Of a stretch of 64,000 bases of DNA, positions 29,109 through 38,605 are shown piece by piece; position 1 is the stretch's first letter; each line of letters opens with the position of its first letter. A model generated the notes under the pieces. It did no database searches, was not told the DNA's origin, and saw only the letters and a program-made list of their open reading frames with translations. The stretch lies in the NCBI GenBank assembly GCA_020638955.1, contig JACKHO010000006.1:434001-498000 (forward strand). The letters are read 5' to 3'. This stretch comes from Planctomycetaceae bacterium (GTDB lineage Bacteria; Planctomycetota; Planctomycetia; Planctomycetales; Planctomycetaceae). The position numbers and the translations under genes are program-made.

Positions 29109-30581
29109 CTAGAACTCTCTTCGCTGGCGAGAGGACGGGATGTTCATCGCTTTGCGGTACTTGGTTACCGTACGACGAGCCAGGTTGAGTCCATGTTCCT
29201 GGAGTGCTTCAACAATGGCGTCATCACTCAGTGGCTTCGACTTGTCTTCATTATCAACGACTTCTTTGAGCTTCAGTCGAATGTTCTCCCAAGCCACGTC
29301 TTCGCCGTCGGCGGTCTTTGTTCCGCCACCAAAGAACCTCTTGAGCGGGAAAATTCCACGCGGCGTGGCGATGTGCTTGTCGTCAACAGCGCGAGAAACC
29401 GTGGTCACGTGGACCCCGACAACGTCCGCCACATCCTGCATTTTGAGCGGCTTAATGTGTTCAGGGCCGTAGTCGAGGAAATCAGTCTGCTCATCGACAA
29501 TACATTGAGCGACCCGCTTGAGCGTATTGTACCGCTGCTCGATGGCATCAATCAGCCACTTGGCCGACTCCAGTTTCTTCTTGATGTACTCTTTGGTCGC
29601 TGCATCGGGATTCTGTTCGAGCATCCGAATGTAGCGTCGATTCAACCGCAGCTCCGGAACATACTCGTCGATGAGAGACACCGTGTATTCTCCGTTGTCG
29701 TCCTTCTCAACCTTCAAGTCCGGCGTAATGGACTGTACGGGAGGCGTGTCGAACCCTCGTCCGGGAAACGGATTCAGCGTCCGCATTTGCTCAATGGTCG
29801 CCTTGACGTCTTCCATGGAGTAACCCGTCTTCCGCTCGATAAGCGGCAACCGGTTCTGGATGATGTCGTCGAGATGGTCGGAAATGAGCGTAATCAAGTG
29901 TTCCCGCAATGGAGTTTCCGGAGTGATTTGCAGCAGCAGACACTCCCGCAAATCTCTCGCACCGACGCCGGGAGGATCGAGGTTTTGAACGAGTGACAGT
30001 GCGGCTTCCGCTTCTTCCAGCGTCACCCCGCCAAAAACAGCCGCCAATTCGGGCAGCGAACTCTGCAGCCGACCGTTCTCATCCAAATTATGAATGAGGT
30101 AATCACCGAACGCCCGGAGATGGGCCGGGGCATCGCAGTGGAACTGCTCCAGGAGATACTCATGCAGAGTTTGAGGCCGACTCTCGGCGTTCGCCATGAG
30201 GTCGTTTGCACGATCCAGGTCATCCTGGATGCGATTTGCCGACGGTTTTGAGCCCGAGGTGTAGTTGTCCTCCGGCCAGTCGCGGGAAATTTCCAGCAGG
30301 CGTTCAAAATCTGAAGCGCTGTTGTTTTCGTCGGCCACGAGTTCCCGCCGCTCAATTTCAACCTGTGGCGGCTCGTACTCGTGCTCTGGTTCCGGAGGCG
30401 GGTCTTCGCTTGCCCCTTCCTTCCGAACCTGTTCCAGTACAATGTTTTCCGACAATTCCTGGTCAATCCGCTCCTGCAGGGCCGCAAGCGGCAACTGCAG
30501 GATTTCCATGGACTGAATCATGCGCGGAGCCAGCTTCATTTGCTGGCTCATTCTCATTTGTTGTGAAACGTTGAGATGCAT
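29109..30581 (-). CDS. rpoN: RNA polymerase sigma-54 factor
   Basis: The 490-residue protein has the Gln/Leu/Met-rich region I (residues 5-45, QQMKLAPRMIQSMEILQLPL), an acidic region II (about 60-120), the core-binding and helix-turn-helix region III (VADVVGVHVTTVSRAVDDK), and the RpoN box ARRTVTKYR at 468-476. It directs RNA polymerase to -24/-12 promoters that need AAA+ activators. It lies upstream of metH on the same strand and downstream of recR; the 158-bp gap to recR allows its own promoter. No sigma-54 activator gene is in this window. Confidence 0.97.
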   Translation of the reverse strand: MHLNVSQQMRMSQQMKLAPRMIQSMEILQLPLAALQERIDQELSENIVLEQVRKEGASEDPPPEPEHEYEPPQVEIERRELVADENNSASDFERLLEISRDWPEDNYTSGSKPSANRIQDDLDRANDLMANAESRPQTLHEYLLEQFHCDAPAHLRAFGDYLIHNLDENGRLQSSLPELAAVFGGVTLEEAEAALSLVQNLDPPGVGARDLRECLLLQITPETPLREHLITLISDHLDDIIQNRLPLIERKTGYSMEDVKATIEQMRTLNPFPGRGFDTPPVQSITPDLKVEKDDNGEYTVSLIDEYVPELRLNRRYIRMLEQNPDAATKEYIKKKLESAKWLIDAIEQRYNTLKRVAQCIVDEQTDFLDYGPEHIKPLKMQDVADVVGVHVTTVSRAVDDKHIATPRGIFPLKRFFGGGTKTADGEDVAWENIRLKLKEVVDNEDKSKPLSDDAIVEALQEHGLNLARRTVTKYRKAMNIPSSRQRREF

Positions 30582-30739
30582 TTATCAGGCCGACGGACCA
30601 ATGGAGACGCTAATTGGAACAGTTATTGCAGTCTGACTCATTTCCGCCAGTTTGACGAGCCCGAATGGTCCAGAATTTGCTGAATACGACCAAATCCGCC
30701 GATGCAGCCGGGTTGTAACAGTTCCGTCGGACCGTTGTG

Positions 30740-31366
30740 CTAGAACGACTGCCGTCCGCGGAGGGCATCGGAAAGCATTTCCTTGTTGGCAAACTCGAGC
30801 ACGCTTCCGGTCGCAATTCCGCGGGCAAGCCGGGTAATGCGGACGTCCATCCCGTCCAGGAGGTTGGAAATGTAGAGGGCGGTGCCATCTCCTTCGAGCG
30901 TGGGATTCGTCGCCATAATGAGTTCTTTGACTCCGTCACGACGAATTCGCTGGACGAGAGGATTAATCGACAAATCGTCGGGGTTGATCCCTTCCAGCGG
31001 GGCAATTCGTCCACCCAGTACGTGATACGTCCCGTCGAAGGAAGACGCCGCCTCCAGCGAATTGACGTCCTTTGGCTGCTCGACCACGCAAACGACCGTG
31101 CGGTCGCGGCGAGGGTCGCTGCAAATACTGCACAGTTCCCGGTCGGTCAAATTGAAACAATTCTTGCAGCGGCGAATGGTGTTGCGGACTTCGTGAATCG
31201 CTTCCGCCAGTGCAAGTGCTTCCCCTTTGGAACAGCTGATGATGTGATTCGCCAGCCGCTCCGCCGTTTTGCGGCCAATTCCCGGAAGCAGCGAGAACTG
31301 ATGCACGAGCCGCCCCACGGCCGGTCCGAAAGGATGCTGTTCAATATCAAAGTTTTTGGCGGACAT
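30740..31366 (-). CDS. recR: Recombination mediator RecR
   Basis: The 208-residue protein is read from ATG 31366, which gives the usual family length. It has the N-terminal helix-hairpin-helix (LLPGIGRKTAERLA) and the four-cysteine zinc finger (Cys67, 70, 79, 82). A Toprim domain follows (TVVCVVEQPKDV, then MATNPTLEGDGTALY), and the C-terminal ITRLARGIATGSVLEF closes it. With RecO or RecF it loads RecA on gapped DNA. It follows ybaB on the same strand, the classical ybaB-recR order, though dnaX is not present upstream. Confidence 0.97.
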   Translation of the reverse strand: MSAKNFDIEQHPFGPAVGRLVHQFSLLPGIGRKTAERLANHIISCSKGEALALAEAIHEVRNTIRRCKNCFNLTDRELCSICSDPRRDRTVVCVVEQPKDVNSLEAASSFDGTYHVLGGRIAPLEGINPDDLSINPLVQRIRRDGVKELIMATNPTLEGDGTALYISNLLDGMDVRITRLARGIATGSVLEFANKEMLSDALRGRQSF

Positions 31367-31469
31367 TTGCAGAACTCTTCCGTGAGTGAACACCGCCCAC
31401 GGCGGCAACAACCTTCCGAACAGGTGAAATTATGGGAGCCCGACACGAAACGGCAAGACCGGCTGTGAT

Positions 31470-31805
31470 TTACATTTGCAGAAACTTGTCGAGTCCGGGA
31501 AGTCCGAGTCCCTGAGTCAGCTTCGAAAGTTCCTCGGCCGTCGTCTGCCTGGCCTGTTCGAATGCCGCATTGCAGGCCGCGTGTGTGTGTCGCTCCATAT
31601 CCTCTTTGTCGAGCTCGGCGTACGACTCACTGAAGACCATGCTAATGACGCGATGATCCCCCGACACGACGACTTCCACATAGCCGCCTTCCGACGTCGC
31701 AGTCAGCCGCATTTCCGCCAGCCGCTGTTTCATTTGCTGGGCCTGCTCCTGAATCGCCTGAGGATTCGACATCAGCCGGGCCAAGCTGGCCAGTCCATTA
31801 AACAT
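31470..31805 (-). CDS. ybaB: YbaB/EbfC nucleoid-associated protein
   Basis: The 111-residue protein starts at ATG 31805 behind a GGGAG site; an upstream in-frame extension is rejected. The N-terminal helix (NPQAIQEQAQQMKQRLAEM) and central strands (VEVVVSGDHRVISMVFSE) match the YbaB/EbfC fold, a dimeric DNA-binding tweezer. Its position directly upstream of recR is the conserved arrangement in bacteria and suggests a link to recombination repair. Confidence 0.93.
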   Translation of the reverse strand: MFNGLASLARLMSNPQAIQEQAQQMKQRLAEMRLTATSEGGYVEVVVSGDHRVISMVFSESYAELDKEDMERHTHAACNAAFEQARQTTAEELSKLTQGLGLPGLDKFLQM

Positions 31806-32133
31806 AGGTGACTCCCTGTCATTTTGAATTCGCGCGACGCCAACGTCGGAAACCGCGAGTGTCCCGCATGGAGCGGAAGTGTGCAAGGTTCGTGGTTGAG
31901 AATCTGAATTGTACAAATGCGCTGGAGACGCAGGACACCTGGCAAGTGCCCGGATTACAGCACTCTGTCCCTCCCATCCAAGGTCGCTTCGCATCTTGTC
32001 CATTTGCTAGAATCTCGCGAGTTTTCGTCGCATCACAAGCCGGGTCATTGGACTTCTTAATCGTGTGTGCGAACATGCGGGCCAGTGCGGAAGCGGTTGG
32101 CTGAGTTGAACAAATCGGGTGAGGAGAGAATAC
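31806..32133. other. 328-bp divergent intergenic region
   Basis: It separates ybaB and the plus-strand membrane protein gene. No gene, repeat or recognisable RNA is seen. It should hold both promoters; a GAGGAGAG ribosome site for the right-hand gene is at its end. Confidence 0.4.
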
Positions 32134-33765
32134 GTGGCAAAGCGGCGTCGTTTGAGCAAGAAGAAGCAGAAATCAACCTTTCAGCCCGTTCTGAAGTGGG
32201 CTGGATTCGCCGTTGCTGCTGTGGCAATTGTCTGTGGGGCGTTCTGGGGAATTCCGAAGATTATCGGCTTGGTGTCGACCATCGAAGTTCCTAAGTTCGA
32301 CGCGAAAACGTCCGATGCGAAATTCGATGTCGGTCCGGACACAACCAAGATTACGGGGCCGCTGCGGGCTGGTACGAAAATCGATTACCTCGCCGCAATG
32401 AATGAAAAATATGGGGCGGGTGTTACATCTGAAACGAACCGGGCTGTGTCGTTTATGCGTATTGCGGGAACAGGCATAAAGGAAGACGCGGCACACAAAG
32501 AACTGCTAAACCTCTTGGGGGATGGTTCGATAGTCCGGCAACCGCAGAAGCCTCTCAATCTCAAGGAACGTGGGGACAACGCTCTCCTAAGGGAGTTGAA
32601 CGCAGCAAGTGTCAAGCCGTGGGACCGCACCTCGCGTCAGCGACTTGCCGAATGGTTGGATGAAGTGGACGCAGACCTCGACAGCCTGGCGGAGTCGTTG
32701 CGGCAACCGCACTTTCATATTCCGCTCGTTGCTCAATCGATGTCGCGGACCGGACCCATTGTCTGCCCGGTGACTTCAGCCGTGTTTCCCAGTCCGGCGT
32801 CGAATCTCACCTTGGCGAAGGTATTTTCCGTACGTGCCATGTATCGGGCAGGAAATGGGAATTCGGCCGGCGCCGTGGACGATGTCGTTACCCAGTTGAC
32901 ATTCGCCCGATTAATGCAAAAGCAGCCTGCAACGATTGAACGTTTTGTGGGCATCTCTTCGGAATTCCTTGCAGCCTACTGTGCCCAAGGACTGGTCAAC
33001 AGCGGAGTACTTGATGCAGGTGAAACGCAACGTCTCATTGCTGGAATCGAACAACTTCCTTTGCCCATTCCGTTCGCAGACCAAATCGACGAATACACGC
33101 GGTATATGGTGTTGGATATTGTTCAGGAGACAGCCAGCGAAGGGTTTACAGCACTCGGTCTGGCAATGCAGGGGAATGGTATTCAGCCTTCAGCCCAACT
33201 TGCCGGACTGGAACAGCGCTCCTATGACTGGAACGAAGCACTGCGCACTGTGAACAGCAACTTCGACATTGCCGTGGAGGGGTGTCGCCAAGCCAATTAT
33301 GGCGAAGCGAAGCGGAGGCTCAGCGAGTATGATCGCGATTTGCGGGAGCGAATTAGTGCAGATATGACTGGTCCGTCATCTGCCGATGCCAAGAAGAATG
33401 GAAGACTCATCGGCAACCTGATCACCACGATGTTCAAAGACCCTGAAGCGGTTTCTCTGGGCGGCGATGTGCGGAACCAAGTCCTCATTGACCTCACCTT
33501 GGCCGGCGCACGGCTTTCATTGCGGCGACTGCAAGGCGAGGAATTGCCAGACTCACTCGACGGATTTCGCGAAGTCATCTTGTTGAACGAGGACCCTTTC
33601 ACGCAGGAGCCGCTCCAATATGAAAGACGCGGCGGCTGGCTGCTTGTCTATTCCGTTGGCCCCAACGAAACTCGCGACGGTGCCCCTCGAAAAGTCGACG
33701 ACGTCGGCCTAGTCTTCAAGCTCCTGGAAAACCCCATCGCTCCCAGCCCACTGGAAGTCGACTAG
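32134..33765 (+). CDS. Uncharacterised membrane-anchored protein
   Basis: The 543-residue protein is read from GTG 32134, preceded by a strong GAGGAGAG site; the frame is open from 32119, but that start would place the ribosome site inside the gene. A very basic N-terminus (KRRRLSKKKQK) is followed by one membrane helix (about 21-43), so the remaining 500 residues should lie outside the cytoplasm. That part is mostly helical (VDDVVTQLTFARLMQKQ) and ends with a segment seen in planctomycete proteins of this style (DSLDGFREVILLNEDPFTQ, YERRGGWLLVYSVGPNE). The latter resembles the tail of type II-secretion-related or pseudopilin-like planctomycete proteins, but no function is assigned. Confidence 0.7.
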   Translation: MAKRRRLSKKKQKSTFQPVLKWAGFAVAAVAIVCGAFWGIPKIIGLVSTIEVPKFDAKTSDAKFDVGPDTTKITGPLRAGTKIDYLAAMNEKYGAGVTSETNRAVSFMRIAGTGIKEDAAHKELLNLLGDGSIVRQPQKPLNLKERGDNALLRELNAASVKPWDRTSRQRLAEWLDEVDADLDSLAESLRQPHFHIPLVAQSMSRTGPIVCPVTSAVFPSPASNLTLAKVFSVRAMYRAGNGNSAGAVDDVVTQLTFARLMQKQPATIERFVGISSEFLAAYCAQGLVNSGVLDAGETQRLIAGIEQLPLPIPFADQIDEYTRYMVLDIVQETASEGFTALGLAMQGNGIQPSAQLAGLEQRSYDWNEALRTVNSNFDIAVEGCRQANYGEAKRRLSEYDRDLRERISADMTGPSSADAKKNGRLIGNLITTMFKDPEAVSLGGDVRNQVLIDLTLAGARLSLRRLQGEELPDSLDGFREVILLNEDPFTQEPLQYERRGGWLLVYSVGPNETRDGAPRKVDDVGLVFKLLENPIAPSPLEVD

Positions 33766-33787
33766 CCGGTCGGAAAAAAGTAGAGGG

Positions 33788-33842
33788 CGCCGAGGAATTA
33801 AGAGACTTCCAATTCTTCTCTGCGTTCTTTGCGTCCTCGGCG
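33788..33842. terminator. Long hairpin between convergent genes
   Basis: CGCCGAGGA (33788-33796) pairs perfectly with TCCTCGGCG (33834-33842), and inside the loop AGAGA can pair with TCTCT. The element lies in the 120-bp gap between the stops at 33765 and 33886 and could end transcription from both sides. The inner CTCTGCGTTCTTTGCGTCC phrase resembles widespread dispersed repeats. No T-run is present. Confidence 0.5.
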
Positions 33843-33885
33843 TTTCCGAATCTTTGCGATTGAACGCCGCGCCCACGGAAGCGAG

Positions 33886-34890
33886 TCAATCCTCATCAGG
33901 AGCGCAGTTGATGGCCATTCCATCTTCGATGGCGATGAGTCTTTCGAACACGCTGTCGACTCTTTCGGTCTCCGGCTTGTGGTCAATGGTGTCGGTAATG
34001 AATTTGACAGAGCCATCGCCGAGCAGGATGTTGACGCCGCCGACATGATTGCTGCTGAGTCCAAAACGTGAGATTTCGTGTGACTCGTTGATGTGGGCCG
34101 ATCCCCCGGCGAACGCGAATACAAGGCCGGAGTCGTACTTGGCCACGTTCGCCAGTTCTTCCTCGCGGTCGCGGCCGCCTTCGGTGACGCCCATTCCGCA
34201 TTCCGCCGGAGTGGAATTGTTCACCACGAACAACACGGCTGCCTGCGGCTGAACCCACCGTCGTCGCCAGGTTCGCTCCGAAAGGAAAACTGTGTTCGAC
34301 GTGCCGTCGAGCACGTCTTTCAACCGAATCGAGCTGTTTCGGTAGAATGGTCCACGCAAGAGTTTTTTTGGATCGCGACGCAGCGGCCCCGTGGAATTCA
34401 TGGCGACGTAGTTCATGACGCCCAGAGAATGCCCGGCAATTTGCCGGTTGGGGGAACCATCGGCCAGCGAGGTTCCGATGTTGAGTTCCGGAGATCCACT
34501 GGAAGGGCAACGATATTCGGGACGTACAGCTCGCAACAGTTCAAGTTTGTCTTCGTCCTGCAAGGCCTGTTGAACCATCGTGTCCGATGCACTCAGCCTG
34601 CCGTAGCAAGAAGAACAGTCGGCATACGGCATTAGCGGAACACACCACGACCAGTGCCCTTCGTCTGGCTGAGCGTTTGTTTCCGCCAGATAGCCCGGTG
34701 GAAACACCTGATACGTGTCATGGTAGTTGTGCAGCGCCAGCCCGAGTTGTTTGAGGTTGTTCCGGCACTGACTCCGCCTCGCCTCCTCACGGGCATGGTT
34801 CACTGCTGGCAGCAACAGCGCGACCAGTAAGCCAATAATTACCAGGCAAACGATCAATTCGATGAGTGTAAATCCACGCCGCCGTACCAT
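33886..34890 (-). CDS. DUF1559 protein with type IV prepilin-like N-terminus
   Basis: The 334-residue protein is read from ATG 34890 behind a GGGAG site, three residues before the prepilin peptidase signal RRGFTLIELIV. The hydrophobic helix is followed by the DUF1559 signature (NNLKQLGLALHNYHDTYQVFPPGY) and late motifs GTSNTVFLSER and HVGGVNILLGDGSVKFI. DUF1559 proteins are strongly expanded in planctomycetes; they are probably pseudopilin-like and processed by PilD, but their individual roles are unknown. It is a single gene here, with a hairpin at each side. Confidence 0.93.
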   Translation of the reverse strand: MVRRRGFTLIELIVCLVIIGLLVALLLPAVNHAREEARRSQCRNNLKQLGLALHNYHDTYQVFPPGYLAETNAQPDEGHWSWCVPLMPYADCSSCYGRLSASDTMVQQALQDEDKLELLRAVRPEYRCPSSGSPELNIGTSLADGSPNRQIAGHSLGVMNYVAMNSTGPLRRDPKKLLRGPFYRNSSIRLKDVLDGTSNTVFLSERTWRRRWVQPQAAVLFVVNNSTPAECGMGVTEGGRDREEELANVAKYDSGLVFAFAGGSAHINESHEISRFGLSSNHVGGVNILLGDGSVKFITDTIDHKPETERVDSVFERLIAIEDGMAINCAPDED

Positions 34891-35040
34891 GCGCTGCTCC
34901 CTGCGAATTCCAAGTCGACGTTCACTACGCGAAAAAGGCGTCGTCTGTTGGAGGATTACGTAGAAGGCGGGAGAATGAGCGACAGCAGCGTTTTGACTAT
35001 CGCGAGTTGCCAGATGAAGCCGTCTGCGGTTTCGTGAACT

Positions 35041-35060
35041 CACAAACAGGCATGTCTGTG
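35041..35060. repeat. Hairpin repeat, copy 2
   Basis: CACAAACA and TGTCTGTG flank GGCA. The arms differ from perfect pairing by one base compared with copies 1 and 3. It lies between the DUF1559 gene and the next minus-strand gene, and is again followed by CACC. Confidence 0.7.
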
Positions 35061-35119
35061 TCACCTGAGAATTGCCAGCTGATGGACTAGCGGGGCAGAC
35101 TCCCGTCTGCCGGAATAAA

Positions 35120-38100
35120 CTACGGCTTCATCAAAAACTCGTCGAGGTTGAGCAGGACATTCGAAACCGCGGTCCAGGCGGCGAGGTCGGTGACGGACAG
35201 GCCTTCGGGGGGATTCCCCAACGGAACCGTGGCGAGTTGTTTCGCTTCGGCTTCGCGAGAAGCAAAATGTTCGCGAGCGAGATTGAAGAGTTGGACCAGT
35301 TGTTCGACTTCGGCATCATCAGCAGAACGTACGAGGCAGGTTTCGATGCCGAAGCGGGCTTGTTCTGAGGCATCGCCCGGGTGTTGAGCAATTTTGCGGG
35401 CGAGGGACTGGGCGGCTTCGATGTAGACGGGATCATTTAATGTTACGAGTGCCTGCAGAGGAGTGTTCGTGCTTGTACGGCGTACGGTGCAGACTTCGCG
35501 GTTGGGGGCATCAAATGTCGCCATGGACGGATACGGATTGGATCGACGCCAGGTGGTGTAGAGGCCGCGACGATATTTGTCGTCGCCGTCGCTGGTTTGC
35601 CAGTCGATACCACTACCAAACGCGGCGTTGAGTCCGAGGCTCGGCTGCGGCGGTTTGACGGGTGGTCCGTACATTTTATCGCTGAGCAGGCCAGAAACGG
35701 CCAGGGCCTGATCGCGCACCATTTCGGCAGTGAGTCGCACACGCGGACCGCGCGAGAGTTGTGAATTGTCGGGATCGAGTTCGAGGAGGTCGGTGGTCAC
35801 TGCTGACGACTGCCGGTACGTGGCGGACGTGACGATTTTCCGCACCAGCGCTTTCGTATTCCATCCCGACTCGACCAGTTCAACAGCCAGCCAGTCCAGC
35901 AAGTGAGGATGCGTGGGCAACTGTCCCTGCGAACCGAATTCTTCACTGGTCGACACCAGGCCGCGTCCGAAGATTGCTTCCCAGTATCGGTTGGCAATGA
36001 CGCGCGGCGTCAAAGGGTTGCTTTCGGCAATGAGCCACTGGGCGAGGCCGAGACGATTTGGTTCGGCTCCTTCTGGCAGTGCGCCAAAGACCTTGGGCAC
36101 GCCGGGCGAAACTTCCTTGCCGAGGGCCATGAAGTTCCCTCGGATTTGAATGTTTGTCTTGCGCAGTTGGTTCTCGGCAAGCTCCCGGTAAATGGGAACG
36201 GTCGTCGCGGGTTTCTGTTCGGCAATGAGCTTGCGAACCGCAGCCAGACGTTCACGCTGCATAGCGAGCGAAGGAGCGACGTTTTCCAGAAAATGCTTCT
36301 CCAGAGTTTGCTGCTGCTCAGGATTTCGCTTGGCCGCATCCAGTCGGGCAATGTTGAGAATGTTCGCCGGGACCTGAGCAAGGCTGGCGGCACGTGCATC
36401 GCGACTGAGACGAACTCCTACCTGACCGACGGTGTGGTTGGTGTGCTTCGAGAGCTGCTCAATCCGCAGTTCAATGATGTCGTCGCTGGAAATCTGAACG
36501 GGCGAGCTGGGAACGAGCGTTAACGTGTGGGGCTCGGTTGTCGCACCGCCCACCGCCCAGCCGGAGTTGTTGGGATCCTTTGTCGCCAACACGCCGCTGG
36601 CACCAAAGCTCGGTTGTTCATAATCAGCGTAGGCCGCGGCGAACTGAAGTTCACGGGCGCCGCTGGGCGCAAACTCCTGCGAGGGATTTGGGAACTGCTC
36701 CACCGTTTGAGACCAGACGACGTTGCGGTTCTCGTCGAGCAACTGCACGGTGTAATTGTTCAGGCGATTGCCGACGTTTCCATCAGTCCGATTCCAGACG
36801 GCAATGCGGTCCACGGCGGCACTCGCTTTCAAATCAACTTCCCACCAGGGGCTGTCATCCTGTGCTGTGTGCGTGGTGGATTTCTTCGTAAACTCGCCGT
36901 CGGTGTTGCCATCGATTGCGAACTTCGCCGGGCCGTCGTAATCGGTGCTGCTCTGCGTGGCTTCCCCCTTGAGGGCCACGTTTTCATTGCCAGAGAAGAC
37001 CTGAACTTCGGCCAGGGAAAGAAACTGCTTTTGGCCGGGCATGGCGACACGGACGTAGCGTCCAGACGGACGCGAATTTCCCTGCGGCACAATCGTGGCC
37101 TTCACAGATGTAATGACGAAGTTACCGCCGCCAAAGCCGGAACCACCGGCGGGTAAGCTCTCGTGTGGGAAGGTTTGCAGTTGAATGGCCTGCAAAGGTG
37201 ATTGTTCATCAACAGCGGTGACCTGCAGTTTGAGAGTGAGCACATCCGTTGCATTAGACTCTTCTACGAGCACACGCTGGTCCTCGATCACCTGGAGTTT
37301 CGCCTGTTCTTTCGAATCTGCACCATTGATGCGAGGTGATTCCCAATTCAATTCCTGCTTCAATGAGGCATCCCACTCGGCCAGTTCACGTCGTAGCTCG
37401 AGCGTCATTGTGGCCAGCACAGTTTCCAATTGCTGCTGCTCCGCTTCCCACGACTGTTTCTGCTGCCGCTGTTCGTCGGTGTAGACTTCGAGCAGCGGAC
37501 TTTCATCGCGGCGGTCGGCGTCCTGCGTGTTATTTAAGATGGCAAACAGCCGGTAGAATTCTTCCTGTGAAATCGGGTCGTATTTGTGGTTGTGGCACTG
37601 GGCACAGTTGATGGTGGTTCCCATCCAGGTCGCCATGGTCGTGTTCACCCGGTCGACAATGGCGACGTTGCGGAACTCCTCGTCATTCGTGCCCCCCTCG
37701 TTGTTCGTCAGCGTGTTGCGATGAAACGCTGTCGCGATGAGCTGAGAATCAGACGGCATTGGCAGCATGTCACCAGCGATTTGCTCGACAGTGAACTGGT
37801 CGAATGGCATGTTCTCGTTAATGGCCTTAATGACCCAGTCGCGGTAGGCCCAAATGGTGCGCGGAGGGTCATCGGCGTATCCGGCGGAGTCGGCGTAGCG
37901 CGCCAAATCGAGCCACTTCCGAGCCCAGTGTTCTCCATAAGCCGGCTTCTGCAGGAAATGATCGACCACTTGCTCATAGGCATCTGGAGCAGAATTGTTA
38001 ACGAACGTAGCAACCTCTTCGGCAGTCGGAGGGAGGCCTGTCAGATCAAGTGCGACCCGACGAATGAGTGTCCTTCGATCGGCCTCAGGCGGCGGTCCCA

Positions 38101-38587
38101 GACCTTTCTCGGCGAGCCGTGCCTGCACGAAGTAATCGATTTCGTTTCGGCACAGCTCCGAATTCGGGACAGCTGGCAATTGCGGGCGATTGGGCCGGGC
38201 GTAGGACCAGTGCTCTGCAAACGGTGCTTCCTGCGTGATCCAGCGTTTCAGGAGTTCAACCTCTTTGGCGGTCAGCTTTGCACCGAATTCAGCGGGCGGC
38301 ATGCGAAGTGATTCATCATCGGCCGTAACGCGCGCAATGAGTTCGCTCCAATCCGGTTTGCCCGGCACAATGGCGTGTGCACCAGAGTCGAGCTCACTCG
38401 TCGCACTGCTGCGATCATCGAGACGCAAACCAGACTGGCGCTGTTCTTCGTCGGGGCCGTGGCACGCGAAACACTTGTTTGACAGTAACGGCCGGACTTC
38501 GGTTGTGAAATCGACGGGCGGTTCTGCTGCGAGCGAGTTGGCTGTCAAACAAACGAGGGAAAGGCAGGAAAGCAGGTAACGGTTCAT
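35120..38587 (-). CDS. Secreted PSCyt1-DUF1549-DUF1553 protein with F5/8C-like insert
   Basis: The 1155-residue protein is read from ATG 38587, directly before a signal peptide (YLLSCLSLVCLTANSLAAE). The haem motif CFACH is at residues 39-43 in the PSCyt1 domain. DUF1549 follows (FVQARLAEKGLGPPPEADR, LDLTGLPPT, GEHWARKWLDLARYADS), with a second CxxCH (CAQCH). At about 520-650 there is a discoidin/F5/8C-like carbohydrate-binding region (NVALKGEATQSS, WWEVDLKASAAVDRIAVWNR). DUF1553 closes the protein (SNPLTPRVIANRYWEAIFGRG, TNTPLQALVTLNDPVY). The insert suggests contact with a polysaccharide. The isochorismatase-ThuA gene lies 18 bp upstream on the same strand. Confidence 0.92.
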   Translation of the reverse strand: MNRYLLSCLSLVCLTANSLAAEPPVDFTTEVRPLLSNKCFACHGPDEEQRQSGLRLDDRSSATSELDSGAHAIVPGKPDWSELIARVTADDESLRMPPAEFGAKLTAKEVELLKRWITQEAPFAEHWSYARPNRPQLPAVPNSELCRNEIDYFVQARLAEKGLGPPPEADRRTLIRRVALDLTGLPPTAEEVATFVNNSAPDAYEQVVDHFLQKPAYGEHWARKWLDLARYADSAGYADDPPRTIWAYRDWVIKAINENMPFDQFTVEQIAGDMLPMPSDSQLIATAFHRNTLTNNEGGTNDEEFRNVAIVDRVNTTMATWMGTTINCAQCHNHKYDPISQEEFYRLFAILNNTQDADRRDESPLLEVYTDEQRQQKQSWEAEQQQLETVLATMTLELRRELAEWDASLKQELNWESPRINGADSKEQAKLQVIEDQRVLVEESNATDVLTLKLQVTAVDEQSPLQAIQLQTFPHESLPAGGSGFGGGNFVITSVKATIVPQGNSRPSGRYVRVAMPGQKQFLSLAEVQVFSGNENVALKGEATQSSTDYDGPAKFAIDGNTDGEFTKKSTTHTAQDDSPWWEVDLKASAAVDRIAVWNRTDGNVGNRLNNYTVQLLDENRNVVWSQTVEQFPNPSQEFAPSGARELQFAAAYADYEQPSFGASGVLATKDPNNSGWAVGGATTEPHTLTLVPSSPVQISSDDIIELRIEQLSKHTNHTVGQVGVRLSRDARAASLAQVPANILNIARLDAAKRNPEQQQTLEKHFLENVAPSLAMQRERLAAVRKLIAEQKPATTVPIYRELAENQLRKTNIQIRGNFMALGKEVSPGVPKVFGALPEGAEPNRLGLAQWLIAESNPLTPRVIANRYWEAIFGRGLVSTSEEFGSQGQLPTHPHLLDWLAVELVESGWNTKALVRKIVTSATYRQSSAVTTDLLELDPDNSQLSRGPRVRLTAEMVRDQALAVSGLLSDKMYGPPVKPPQPSLGLNAAFGSGIDWQTSDGDDKYRRGLYTTWRRSNPYPSMATFDAPNREVCTVRRTSTNTPLQALVTLNDPVYIEAAQSLARKIAQHPGDASEQARFGIETCLVRSADDAEVEQLVQLFNLAREHFASREAEAKQLATVPLGNPPEGLSVTDLAAWTAVSNVLLNLDEFLMKP

Positions 38588-38605
38588 GGTGTCACCCAAG
38601 GCGGG

